A stretch of DNA of 64,000 bases from Pseudomonas vanderleydeniana (GTDB lineage Bacteria > Pseudomonadota > Gammaproteobacteria > Pseudomonadales > Pseudomonadaceae), in contig NZ_CP077093.1 in the NCBI RefSeq assembly GCF_014268755.2, forward strand, positions 5,112,501-5,176,500. Direction: 5' to 3'. The position numbers and the translations under genes were made by a program. The notes beneath the pieces were generated by a model. That model was not told where the DNA came from. It was given only the letters and a program-made list of their open reading frames with translations, and did no database searches. Of the stretch, positions 56,541 to 64,000 are shown in pieces. How positions within the stretch are numbered: the first letter of the stretch is position 1; the number at the start of each line of letters is the position of its first letter.

Positions 56541-58483
56541 TGAGCGCCACTGTGATCACCTCCCTGCTGGTCGCCAACCGTGGCGAAATCGCCTGCCGGG
56601 TGATGCGTACCGCCAAGGCCATGGGCCTGACCACCGTCGCCGTGCACAGTGCCATCGACCGTGACGCCCGCCACAGCCGCGAGGCCGATATCCGCGTCGA
56701 CCTGGGCGGCAGCAAGGCCGCCGAAAGCTACCTGCGAATCGACAAGCTGATTGCCGCCGCCCAGGCCAGTGGCGCCCAGGCGATCCACCCCGGCTATGGC
56801 TTCCTCTCGGAAAACGCCGACTTCGCCCGCGCGGTCGAGGCCGCTGGACTGGTCTTTCTCGGACCACCCTCCACGGCCATCGACGCCATGGGCAGCAAGT
56901 CCGCGGCCAAGGCCCTGATGGAAACCGCCGGCGTGCCATTGGTACCCGGCTACCATGGCGAAGCGCAGGATGCGCAGACATTCCGCGAAGCCGCCTCCCG
57001 CATCGGCTACCCGGTGTTGCTCAAGGCCACCGCCGGCGGCGGCGGCAAGGGCATGAAGGTGGTCGAGGAACCCGGGCAACTGGCCGAAGCGCTGGCCTCG
57101 GCACAACGCGAAGCGCAATCGTCGTTCGGCGACTCGCGAATGCTGGTGGAAAAGTACCTGCTCAAGCCGCGCCATGTGGAAATCCAGGTGTTCGCCGACC
57201 GCCATGGCAACTGCCTTTACCTCAACGAGCGCGACTGCTCGATCCAGCGCCGCCACCAGAAGGTCGTCGAGGAGGCTCCCGCCCCCGGTCTCAGCCCGGC
57301 GCTACGCCAGGCCATGGGTGAAGCGGCGGTGCGGGCAGCGCAAGCCATCGGTTACGTCGGTGCCGGCACCGTGGAGTTCCTGCTGGACTCACGCGGCGAG
57401 TTCTTCTTCATGGAGATGAACACCCGCCTGCAGGTCGAGCACCCGGTCACCGAAGCCATCACCGGCCTCGATCTGGTCGCCTGGCAGATCCGCGTGGCCA
57501 GCGGCGAAACCCTGCCGATCAGCCAGCAGGACGTACCGCTGCTGGGCCATGCCATCGAAGTACGCCTGTACGCCGAAGACCCGGGCAATGATTTCCTGCC
57601 GGCCACCGGACGCCTGGAGGTCTACCGCGAATCGGCGGCCGGGCCGGGCCGACGGGTCGACAGTGGTGTAGCCGAGGGCGACAGCGTCTCGCCGTTCTAC
57701 GACCCGATGCTGGGCAAGCTGATCGCCTGGGGCGAAACCCGCGAACAGGCACGCCTGCGTCTGCTGGCGATGCTCGACGAGTTCGCGGTCGGCGGGCTCA
57801 AGACCAACGTCGCGTTCCTGCGGCGGATCATCGGGCATCCGGCCTTTGCCGCGGCGGAACTGGATACCGGCTTCATTGCGCGTTACCAGGAGCAGTTGCT
57901 GCCGCCCGCCGAACCGCTGGGCGACGAGTTCTGGCAAGTGGCGGCCCAGGCCTGGATCCGCAGCCTGCCTGAGCGCCGCCGCGAGGACGACCCGGCTTCG
58001 CCCTGGTCCGACCGCAACGGCCTGCGCTGCGGGCTGCCCAACGAAACCGTGCTGCACCTGAGCTGCCGCAACGAGGATCGGGCGGTGACACTGGCAACGG
58101 ACTGGGCCATCACCTTGCAGGGTGAAACGCTGTCAATCGAGCACTCGGGTGTGCGCCGGCGCCATCGGCTGATCCGCCAGGGCAGCGAGCTGTACCTGCA
58201 ATGGCAGGGCGAACTGCTGGCGATCAGCGCCTTCGACCCGATCGCCGCGGTCGAGGCCAGCCACGGCCACCAGGGCGGCCTGACGGCACCGATGAATGGC
58301 AGCATCGTGCGTATCCTGGTGGAGGTCGGCCAGGCGGTCGAGGCAGGAACGCAACTGGTGGTGCTCGAAGCCATGAAGATGGAACACAGCATCCGTGCCC
58401 CTCAGGCCGGGGTGATCAAGGCGCTGCATTGCCAGGAAGGCGAGATGGTTGCCGAAGGGAGTGCGTTGGTCGAGCTGGAATAA
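56540..58483 (+). CDS. liuD: Methylcrotonyl-CoA carboxylase alpha (biotin) subunit LiuD
   Basis: A 647-aa biotin carboxylase/biotin carrier. ATP-grasp motifs (KATAGGGGKGMKVVEEP, EMNTRLQVEHPVTE) precede the central BT domain and C-terminal biotinyl domain; biotin Lys613 is in EAMKMEH, 34 residues from the end. The start is the ATG 56540; the preceding TTG is not used. Overlaps liuC by one base; last gene of liuABCD. A REP pair follows. Confidence 0.95.
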   Translation: MSATVITSLLVANRGEIACRVMRTAKAMGLTTVAVHSAIDRDARHSREADIRVDLGGSKAAESYLRIDKLIAAAQASGAQAIHPGYGFLSENADFARAVEAAGLVFLGPPSTAIDAMGSKSAAKALMETAGVPLVPGYHGEAQDAQTFREAASRIGYPVLLKATAGGGGKGMKVVEEPGQLAEALASAQREAQSSFGDSRMLVEKYLLKPRHVEIQVFADRHGNCLYLNERDCSIQRRHQKVVEEAPAPGLSPALRQAMGEAAVRAAQAIGYVGAGTVEFLLDSRGEFFFMEMNTRLQVEHPVTEAITGLDLVAWQIRVASGETLPISQQDVPLLGHAIEVRLYAEDPGNDFLPATGRLEVYRESAAGPGRRVDSGVAEGDSVSPFYDPMLGKLIAWGETREQARLRLLAMLDEFAVGGLKTNVAFLRRIIGHPAFAAAELDTGFIARYQEQLLPPAEPLGDEFWQVAAQAWIRSLPERRREDDPASPWSDRNGLRCGLPNETVLHLSCRNEDRAVTLATDWAITLQGETLSIEHSGVRRRHRLIRQGSELYLQWQGELLAISAFDPIAAVEASHGHQGGLTAPMNGSIVRILVEVGQAVEAGTQLVVLEAMKMEHSIRAPQAGVIKALHCQEGEMVAEGSALVELE

Positions 58484-58494
58484 AGTCCGTCGAC

Positions 58495-58570
58495 CTGTAG
58501 GAGCGTGGTTTGCCCGCGAAGCTTTTAACGAGCTAGCGGGCTCACTCGCGGGCAGGCCCTGCCCCTACAG
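58495..58570. repeat. REP pair after liuD
   Basis: CCTGTAGGAGCGTGG from 58495 and the arm CGCGGGCAGGCCCTGCCCCTACAG to 58570 are imperfectly inverted, sharing the TAGGAGC/GGGCA elements of the other pairs. It separates the convergent liuD and S24-repressor ends. Confidence 0.75.
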
Positions 58571-58600
58571 AAGCAACCGCCTAAAAGTCCGTGAACACCA

Positions 58601-59257
58601 TCAGAACTTCGCCGTTGCCTGTACGACCACGCCGATAATGCTGTAATCATCGGTAAAGAGTATCTTCGGATACGTCGGATTCAACGGCTTCAGGTAATCC
58701 TGGCCACCCTCCTGCACCCACTGCCGGAATATCGCCTCCTCGCTGTCGCGCAGGCGGGCGATCACCAGCTTGCCGGGCTCGGCCTCCAGGTCCGGATCGA
58801 CCAGGATCAACATCCCTTCCGGAACGCTGAGACCCAACGGCGCGGTCATCGCATCCCCCGCCACCTTCAGCCAGAACGCCGCGCCCGTGGCGTAGTGATC
58901 GGCCACCTCGTAATACGCGGCGACGTTGCTCTCCATCCCTGGCTCGCGGGTGTGCACCACCGAACGCCAGTCACTGACCGGGTAGCGGAATGCCGACGTG
59001 GTGTCGTAGGGCTGCCCGTCGCGCTCGGCAGGCAACTGAACCGCCACCGAACGGTCGCGGATCACCAGCGCGATCTCCAGATGCCCGAGCCCCAGGGCCA
59101 GGAAGACCTTGTTCATGGTCTCCAGGTCCGGCTGGCGGCGCTTGTTCAGCCAATGACCGACACCGCCCTGGGATACCCCAACGCGTTCTCCGAGTTTCTC
59201 TTGCGTGAGGTCAAGCTCGCGCAGCTTGGCTCTCACCAGTGCAATCCATTTATCCAT
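58601..59257 (-). CDS. S24/PrtR-like repressor with inactivated protease site
   Basis: A 218-aa lambda-CI-type repressor: N-terminal HTH (LDLTQEKLGERVGVSQGGVGHWLNKRRQP, about 15-43) and a C-terminal S24 domain. Both catalytic residues are altered: the GDSM serine is Ala136 (VAGDAMTAPLG, codon GCG) and the catalytic Lys is Arg178 (EAIFRQW, codon CGG) by alignment with LexA and PrtR. Self-cleavage should therefore be impossible, making SOS-type induction unlikely. Two 15-bp dyads in the divergent gap are probable operators. The rest of the domain is intact, so dimerisation may remain. Confidence 0.87.
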   Translation of the reverse strand: MDKWIALVRAKLRELDLTQEKLGERVGVSQGGVGHWLNKRRQPDLETMNKVFLALGLGHLEIALVIRDRSVAVQLPAERDGQPYDTTSAFRYPVSDWRSVVHTREPGMESNVAAYYEVADHYATGAAFWLKVAGDAMTAPLGLSVPEGMLILVDPDLEAEPGKLVIARLRDSEEAIFRQWVQEGGQDYLKPLNPTYPKILFTDDYSIIGVVVQATAKF

Positions 59258-59291
59258 GGACGGCACAATACGGCCTGTACTCGGCGGATCA

Positions 59292-59340
59292 ATACACAAA
59301 ATGTATTATATACTACGAGCATACAAGTACATTAAGTACT
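59292..59340. promoter_or_regulatory. Two 15-bp dyads, repressor operators
   Basis: ATACA-CAAAA-TGTAT (59292-59306) and AGTAC-ATTAA-GTACT (59326-59340) are perfect 5-5-5 inverted repeats with centres 34 bp apart, in the 128-bp gap between the S24 repressor and the DUF6124 gene. The surrounding sequence is AT-rich. Likely sites for autoregulation and control of the DUF6124 gene. Confidence 0.65.
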
Positions 59341-59385
59341 AATCTGGAGCTGCTGTTTCGAACTCCCCTCAAAGGCAGGCTCTCC

Positions 59386-59754
59386 ATGACTTCCAGCACC
59401 AAGACCCAGATCGATATCGACACCACGCCCACCTACGACTCGCTCAGGGACGGGCCCGCGACCCGACGGGCGCTCGACTATTATTTGAAACCAACCGTTT
59501 CAAGCTCGATTGCCGAGGGGAGTCCCTATCGCATCAGCGAGGACCGGCTGTTCACCGTGCGCCATAACCTCAGCGCCGAAGAAGCGATGATCCATGCCTC
59601 CGACCTGCTGCGTTGCGCCGCCGCCACCGCCTATGAAGCGGCCGACGCCCTGCAGGGCTCTTCCCGCGACCTGGCGTTCTCGGTGGTGCACATGATCGAC
59701 ATGGCCAAGGCCATGGTTGATCGTGCCGTGAACATGCAGTACCCGGCGCCATGA
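59386..59754 (+). CDS. DUF6124 family protein
   Basis: A 122-aa protein of a family largely restricted to Pseudomonas. A charged start (DTTPTYDSLRDGPATRRALDYYLKP) is followed by TVRHNLSAEEAMIHASDLLRCAAATAYEAADALQG and a helical tail MIDMAKAMVDRAVNMQY. No membrane segment or catalytic motif. The divergent repressor and its dyads suggest that expression is tightly controlled, perhaps by a small signal. Function unknown. Confidence 0.75.
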   Translation: MTSSTKTQIDIDTTPTYDSLRDGPATRRALDYYLKPTVSSSIAEGSPYRISEDRLFTVRHNLSAEEAMIHASDLLRCAAATAYEAADALQGSSRDLAFSVVHMIDMAKAMVDRAVNMQYPAP

Positions 59755-59856
59755 AGCACGCGCGCACAGACGAGCGACGCTGAATGGCCGATGACAGAGG
59801 CAATCGCAGTCTGAAGGGGGGCTGGAAAATAATTTCCGAAAGAGGCAGGAAAACAA

Positions 59857-59885
59857 TTGACTTGCAAATGATAATGATTATTATT
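59857..59885 (+). promoter_or_regulatory. Fur box and promoter of prrF
   Basis: AATGATAATGATTATTATT (59867-59885) closely matches the Fur consensus and overlaps the promoter: TTGACT (-35, 59857-59862) and TATTAT (-10, 59879-59884), spacer 16 bp. Flanking CTTGCAA/TTGCAAG at 59861-59867 and 59884-59890 extends the dyad. Confidence 0.9.
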
Positions 59886-59890
59886 GCAAG

Positions 59891-60003
59891 CAGCTGGTCG
59901 CGAGATCAGTCGATAACCCTGGAGACCTTAGGTCGGACTCCTGGATTATCTCCTCATCAGGCTAATCACGGTTTTTGACCCGGCTTTTTGCCGGGTCTTT
60001 TTT
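59891..60003 (+). ncRNA. prrF: PrrF-type iron-sparing sRNA
   Basis: About 113 nt with strong similarity to PrrF: it starts CAGCTGGTCGCGAGATCAG, contains the highly conserved pairing region TTATCTCCTCATCAGGCTAA (59946-59965) that base-pairs with target mRNAs, and ends in the typical terminator. Under iron starvation, Fur release allows its synthesis and it represses iron-rich proteins with Hfq. Only one copy is in this window; the second is probably elsewhere in the genome. Confidence 0.92.
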
Positions 60004-60005
60004 TT
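59977..60005 (+). terminator. PrrF intrinsic terminator
   Basis: GACCCGGC (59977-59984) and GCCGGGTC (59990-59997) pair around TTTTT and are followed by a run of eight T (59998-60005). Confidence 0.95.
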
Positions 60006-60300
60006 GCACCCTTTTAAGGGTTCGCTTCAGGCTAATGAAGACTTGGGCGCTGCCATCTTAATGGGGCAGTCGCGATGGCGCGCATGATAGCAAAGGACCA
60101 TTGCTCAATGAAAGGCTGCCAGCCAGGGCAATCGATCGGAAAAATGACTGAAGTACTTGAGAATCAATATCATAAACACTACCCTGACATGGCGTCAGGG
60201 ACGACGCCCCCTCGCCGCGCCAGGCCTGACGAGCCTCGGCCAACGGCCCCTTGCCGTGTAAAGTAGCAACCACAAGACATCATAATCAGGTACATAGACT
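60004..60300. other. Non-coding stretch, second Fur-like element possible
   Basis: After the prrF terminator I see no credible gene. A 63-codon open frame (60075-60266) has no SD and unlike codon use. GAGAATCAATATCATAAA (60159-60176) has a partial Fur-like match, and CCCTGAC/GTCAGGG (60182-60188 with 60194-60200) is a short hairpin. Promoter of the M14 peptidase is presumably near 60,250-60,280. Confidence 0.4.
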
Positions 60301-61452
60301 ATGACCGTGGTTCTGCCCTCACTCAAAATCAGCAGCGACTTCGACAGCGGCAACATCCAGGTACTGGACGCCAGCCACCCACAGCACCTGCTGCTGGCCA
60401 TCGAGCCGGATACCCGCAGCCAGCACTTCCAGTGGTTCCATTTCAAGGTCGAAGGCCTGCAACCGGGCCAGTCCTATACCTTCGAACTGACCAATGCCAG
60501 CCAGTCCTCCTACAACAAGGCCTGGACCGGCTATCGTGCCGCCGCCTCCCACGACCATCACGACTGGTTCCGGACCGACACCCGCTTCGACGGTGAAAGC
60601 CTGCACATCCAGTTCCAGGCCGAACAGCCGCACGCCTGGTTCGCCTACTTCGAACCCTACAGCCGTGAACGGCATGACTGGCTGATCGAACAGGCCCTGA
60701 CCCACGCCGGCACCGAACTGCTGGCCACCGGCAAGAGCGCCGAGGGCCGGGATATCCCATTGCTGCGCAGGGGCAACGGCGACGCAGGCAAGCGCAAGGT
60801 CTGGCTGATCGCCCAGCAGCATCCCGGCGAACACATGGCCGAGTGGTTCATGGAAGGTGTGATCGAACGCCTGCAGAACCGCGACGACACGGAGTTGAAC
60901 GCACTGCTGGCCGCTGCCGACCTGTATCTGGTACCGAACATGAACCCGGACGGCGCCTTCCACGGCCACCTGCGCACCAACGCCATGGGCCAGGACCTGA
61001 ACCGCGCCTGGCAGAGCGCCAGCCAGGAAATCAGCCCGGAAGTGTTCTTCGTCCAGCAACAGATGGCCAAGCATGGCGTGGACCTGTTCCTCGACATCCA
61101 TGGCGACGAAGAGATTCCCTATGTGTTCACCGCCGGCTGCGAAGGCAACCCGGGCTACACCCCGCGGATCGCCGAGCTGGAGCAACATTTTCGCAGCCAC
61201 CTCAGTGCCCTGACCCGGGACTTCCAGACCACCCATGGCTATACCCGTGACCTGCCAGGCGAAGCCAACATGACCCTGGCCTGCAACAGCGTCGGTCAAC
61301 AGTACGATTGCCTGTCGCTGACCCTGGAGATGCCCTTCAAGGACAACGACGACGCTCCGGACGCACGCACCGGCTGGTCGGGCAAGCGTTCGGCACAATT
61401 GGGCAAGGACGTACTCAGCAGCATCGCCGATATCGTCGGGCGCTTGCGCTGA
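60301..61452 (+). CDS. M14 family zinc carboxypeptidase (cytosolic, AGBL-like)
   Basis: A 383-aa metallocarboxypeptidase with an N-terminal beta-sandwich (about 10-130) characteristic of the cytosolic M14D group and a catalytic domain. Zinc ligands: His174 and Glu177 (QQHPGEHMAEW) and His267 (DIHGDEE); catalytic Glu343 (LTLEMPF); Asn/Arg substrate residues near NMNPDGAFHGHLRTNAMGQDLNRAW. M14D members trim C-terminal glutamates or peptides. No signal peptide. Stands alone between prrF and the MFS gene. Confidence 0.9.
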   Translation: MTVVLPSLKISSDFDSGNIQVLDASHPQHLLLAIEPDTRSQHFQWFHFKVEGLQPGQSYTFELTNASQSSYNKAWTGYRAAASHDHHDWFRTDTRFDGESLHIQFQAEQPHAWFAYFEPYSRERHDWLIEQALTHAGTELLATGKSAEGRDIPLLRRGNGDAGKRKVWLIAQQHPGEHMAEWFMEGVIERLQNRDDTELNALLAAADLYLVPNMNPDGAFHGHLRTNAMGQDLNRAWQSASQEISPEVFFVQQQMAKHGVDLFLDIHGDEEIPYVFTAGCEGNPGYTPRIAELEQHFRSHLSALTRDFQTTHGYTRDLPGEANMTLACNSVGQQYDCLSLTLEMPFKDNDDAPDARTGWSGKRSAQLGKDVLSSIADIVGRLR

Positions 61453-61492
61453 GACTGGAACTGTTTGCCTTCAGCGGCCCTCGAACGTCTGT

Positions 61493-61575
61493 GTTCGCGG
61501 GCAAGCCCTGCTCCTGCAGGATCGGCATCGTACGCCCGTCCTGCTTGCGTCACCGCCCACTGTAGGAGCCGGCTA
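61493..61575. repeat. Degenerate REP elements
   Basis: GTTCGCGGGCAAGCCCTGCTCC (61493 on) and CTGTAGGAGCCGGCT (to 61575) represent single, mismatched arms of the TAGGAGC family, between the peptidase and MFS genes. Confidence 0.65.
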
Positions 61576-61609
61576 AAGGCGGCCGCCCAGCACCTCACAA
61601 GGATTTTTC

Positions 61610-62761
61610 ATGACTGCCCTCACCTCCCACGCCCCGACCCGCCCCGGGCGCCTGGAACAGATGTCGACCCGCATCGCCTTCTTCATCGCCGGTTTCGGCG
61701 TGGCCGCCTGGGCACCGCTGGTGCCTTATGCCAAGGCCCGTACCGGGCTCGATGAAGGCACGCTCGGCCTGCTGCTGCTGTGCCTCGGCGTTGGATCGAT
61801 CATCGCCATGCCCGTGGCCGGCGCCCTGGCCGGGCGCTTCGGCTGCCGCCGCGTGCTGACCGTCGGCACCCTGCTGATCTGCGTCGCCCTGCCGCTGCTG
61901 GCGACCGTCAGCTCGGTACCGTTGCTGGTCTTCAGCCTGTTCCTGTTCGGCGCCGGGCTTGGCACGGTGGATTCCACGGTGAACCTGCAAGCGGTGATCG
62001 TCGAACGGGCCAGCGGCAAGACGATGATGTCGGGTTTCCATGGCCTGTTCAGCCTCGGCGGGATCGCCGGTGCGGCCGGGGTCAGCGCCCTGCTCGGCCT
62101 GGGCCTGTCACCGCTGGGGGCCATCGGCGTGGTGATCCTGTTCCTGGTGATCGCGCTGCTCAAGGCCGCGCCGCACCTGTTGCCCTATGGCAGTGAAAGC
62201 TCCGGCCCGGCCTTTGCCGTGCCCCACGGTGTCGTGCTGTTCATCGGCCTGCTGTGCTTCATCGTGTTTCTCGCCGAAGGGGCGATGCTGGACTGGAGCG
62301 CGGTGTTTCTCAGTGCCGAGCGCCAGGTGCCGGATGCCTATGCCGGGCTTGGCTACGCTGCCTTCGCCCTGACCATGACGGTCGGCCGGCTGACCGGCGA
62401 CGCCATCGTGCGACGTCTGGGCGCCAAGCGGGTGATCGTGATGGGCGGCCTCACTGCCGCCGCCGGACTGGCCCTTGCAACCCTGGCCCCAGCCTGGGAA
62501 GCGGCGCTGGTGGGTTATGCCCTGGTCGGAGCCGGTTGCTCGAACATCGTGCCGGTGCTGTACACCGCCGTGGGCAAGCAGAAGGTCATGCCGGAAAGCA
62601 TCGCCGTGCCGGCGATCACCACCCTGGGCTATGCGGGAATCCTGGCGGGGCCGGCGGCGATCGGTTTCATCGCCCATGCCAGCAGCCTGAGCCTGGCTTT
62701 CCTGTTGATCGCCCTGATGCTGGTGGGCGTGGCCGCCAGCGGCAGGATCCTGCGGGTTTGA
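61610..62761 (+). CDS. MFS transporter (YbjJ-like)
   Basis: A 383-aa protein with about eleven or twelve hydrophobic segments. GRFGCRRVLTVG is the loop 2-3 MFS motif, PLLVFSLFLFGAGLGTVDSTVNLQAVIVER and GFHGLFSLGGIAGAAGVSALLG are conserved in the YbjJ subgroup, and GRLTGDAIVRRLGAKRV is the equivalent loop in the second half. Substrate unknown; several relatives export sugars or drugs. A REP pair follows. Confidence 0.88.
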   Translation: MTALTSHAPTRPGRLEQMSTRIAFFIAGFGVAAWAPLVPYAKARTGLDEGTLGLLLLCLGVGSIIAMPVAGALAGRFGCRRVLTVGTLLICVALPLLATVSSVPLLVFSLFLFGAGLGTVDSTVNLQAVIVERASGKTMMSGFHGLFSLGGIAGAAGVSALLGLGLSPLGAIGVVILFLVIALLKAAPHLLPYGSESSGPAFAVPHGVVLFIGLLCFIVFLAEGAMLDWSAVFLSAERQVPDAYAGLGYAAFALTMTVGRLTGDAIVRRLGAKRVIVMGGLTAAAGLALATLAPAWEAALVGYALVGAGCSNIVPVLYTAVGKQKVMPESIAVPAITTLGYAGILAGPAAIGFIAHASSLSLAFLLIALMLVGVAASGRILRV

Positions 62762-62782
62762 GCCACTTTGGGCCAGGCCCGA

Positions 62783-62919
62783 CTTGTGGCGAGCGGGCTT
62801 GCCCGCGCTGGGGCGCAAAGCGCCCCCAAACCGGCACCCTCGGAGTATCAGGTGCAACTCGGTTGCCAGGTTTTACGGCTGCTGCACAGCCGAGCGCGAC
62901 CAAGCCCGCTCATCACAAG
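62783..62919. repeat. REP pair, GCGAGCGGGCTTG family
   Basis: Left arm CTTGTGGCGAGCGGGCTTG from 62783 and right arm GCGCGACCAAGCCCGCTC to 62919 with several mismatches. The centre includes GGGGCGCAAAGCGCCCCC (62810-62827), a perfect hairpin that may serve as a terminator. Confidence 0.75.
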
Positions 62920-62957
62920 GTTCGGTTCCTACAGGCCCTGTAAAAGACTCTGGCGAA

Positions 62958-64000
62958 TCAGAAGCCCACGCTCGCCTGCACGAAGAACGTCCGCGGTTCA
63001 CCCACATAGATCCCCGCGTTGTTGTCGCTGGAACGGGTGAAGTAGCGCTGATCGAACACGTTACGCACCCCCGCTCCCAGCTTCAGGTTCGACAACTGCG
63101 CACCGAAGTCATACGCCCCGCGTACATCCCAGGTCATGTAGCCGGGGATGTTGCCGTACTGGCCATCAGCGGTTGGCTGGGTGATGTAGTTGCCGTTGAA
63201 GCTACCGTCGGCATTGGTGCCGGTCCCGGGAGCCCGCTGGGCCGACTGCGCGAAGCCGTCGAGGTTGTAGGTCCAGCGATTGATCGCGTAGCGCAGGCCG
63301 AGGTTGAGCACCTGGCGCGAGTACAATGGCAGGTCACGATCCTTGAAGCCCGGGATGTCGCCCTGGGAGGTGGCCTTGGTGTAGGTGTAGCCCAGGTTCG
63401 CCGTCAGGCCGTCGAGTGCCGGGTTCAGGTCCGACAGGTCGTAATGCACGGAGGTCTCGCCCCCCTGGTGCCTGGTCGCGCCAAGGTTGGTCCAGCCTAC
63501 ATCGTTGCTGACGTACTGCAGCTCATCGGCGAAGTCGATGTAGAACAGCGTGACCTCGCCGCCCCAGATGCCATTGTCGTAGCGCGTACCCAGCTCGTAG
63601 GTCTTGGCCTTCTCCGGCTGCAGGCCGTTGGCGGTGCTGTTGCCGTTGCCGCCCTGGGCCACCTGGAAATACTGCAGGCTGCCGAACGAGGTCTCGTAGT
63701 TGGCGAACAGTTTCCACGCATCGGACAGGTGGTACATCACGCTCAGCGCCGGCAACGGCTCGTTGCTGCTGACACTGCGGTTCTTCTCCTGCACCGGCAC
63801 GCCGTTGGTGCCCGGTACCGGGCGCTCGTGCCAGTCGGTATTGATGCGTTCGAAGCGGATACCCGGGGTGATGGTCCATTTGCCGATATCGATCTTGTCG
63901 TCGATGTAGAAGGCATTGGCCTCGGTGCCACCGGTACGATCCTGGAAAATATGGCCGTCGGAAGTCGGGGTGATGGTGGGCACGTTGTTGACCAGCGCCA
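62958..64000 (-). CDS. TonB-dependent ferric siderophore/citrate receptor, C-terminal part (FecA-like)
   Basis: Only the C-terminal ~347 codons of a TonB-dependent receptor are in the window; the frame stays open beyond 64000. The barrel strands end NVFDQRYFTRSSDNNAGIYVGEPRTFFVQASVGF, whose YFTRSxDNNAGIYVGEPRT block is characteristic of FecA-like receptors. The segment YETSFGSLQYFQVAQGG is part of the barrel. It would import ferric citrate or a siderophore with TonB. No regulator lies on this side. Confidence 0.85.
   Translation of the reverse strand, partial: ALVNNVPTITPTSDGHIFQDRTGGTEANAFYIDDKIDIGKWTITPGIRFERINTDWHERPVPGTNGVPVQEKNRSVSSNEPLPALSVMYHLSDAWKLFANYETSFGSLQYFQVAQGGNGNSTANGLQPEKAKTYELGTRYDNGIWGGEVTLFYIDFADELQYVSNDVGWTNLGATRHQGGETSVHYDLSDLNPALDGLTANLGYTYTKATSQGDIPGFKDRDLPLYSRQVLNLGLRYAINRWTYNLDGFAQSAQRAPGTGTNADGSFNGNYITQPTADGQYGNIPGYMTWDVRGAYDFGAQLSNLKLGAGVRNVFDQRYFTRSSDNNAGIYVGEPRTFFVQASVGF

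Noticed and set aside
58601..59257. Complete prophage remnant around the S24 repressor
   Set aside because: Only the repressor and one small gene are present; no phage structural, lysis or integrase genes are nearby.
60075..60266. A 63-codon ORF after prrF
   Set aside because: No SD, unlike codon use, and it overlaps the short hairpin; no homology recognised.

Overview
The window is a high-GC, gene-dense chromosomal segment of a Pseudomonas, most likely of the fluorescens complex. The evidence is the gene set (msuEDC/sfn sulfur genes, liu leucine catabolism, pvdQ, tamAB, cptA), two sRNAs typical of the genus (a CrcY-like RNA beside the HMG-CoA lyase gene and a PrrF RNA behind a Fur box) and many REP-type inverted repeats between genes. 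I saw no rRNA, tRNA, transposase, prophage or CRISPR array.

Layout. 1-7.1 kb: end of an rhtA-like exporter, a lipoprotein, a TetR-controlled SDR plus DsbA/HCCA-isomerase-like pair, an Xaa-Pro aminopeptidase, a cysteine desulfurase and a LysE exporter. 7.1-15.5 kb: a sulfur-scavenging island with msuE-msuD-msuC-sfnR, then a SoxR/monooxygenase pair with a textbook SoxR promoter, then divergent sfnG and an sfnB-like gene. Three sigma-54 -24/-12 promoters fit control by the encoded SfnR. sfnG carries a frameshifting 7-bp tandem duplication. 15.7-24.7 kb: TSUP transporter, nudC, dienoyl-CoA isomerase, the gnd-zwf-HAD operon, a 59-aa ORF, cptA behind a ColR-like box, and a small secreted protein behind a PmrA-type box. 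24.9-39.1 kb: chrA, GNAT enzymes, zapE, a WYL regulator, a nitrilase/LysR pair, a FecR protein next to the acylase gene pvdQ, a Fur-like winged-helix protein, and a LysR/aldo-keto reductase pair. 39.3-49.6 kb: tamA-tamB, xthA, a PstS-OmpA fusion and an acyl-CoA dehydrogenase. 49.7-58.5 kb: a LysR gene, liuR, liuE(mvaB), the CrcY-like sRNA and liuABCD, with perfect palindromes upstream of both liuR and liuA. 58.6-64 kb: an S24/PrtR-like repressor lacking both catalytic residues, a DUF6124 protein, prrF, an M14 carboxypeptidase, an MFS transporter and the 3' part of a FecA-like TonB receptor gene.

How the parts work together. The sulfur genes form a regulon in which a sigma-54 activator is encoded in the operon it probably controls. 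The liu genes take isovaleryl-CoA to acetoacetate plus acetyl-CoA, and the cluster physically contains the CrcY-like RNA that relieves Hfq/Crc repression. Iron control appears three times: prrF with its Fur box, pvdQ with the FecR gene, and the TonB receptor. The most unusual items are the sfnG duplication, the catalytically dead S24 repressor, the PstS-OmpA fusion and the two envelope-stress-type promoter boxes flanking cptA.
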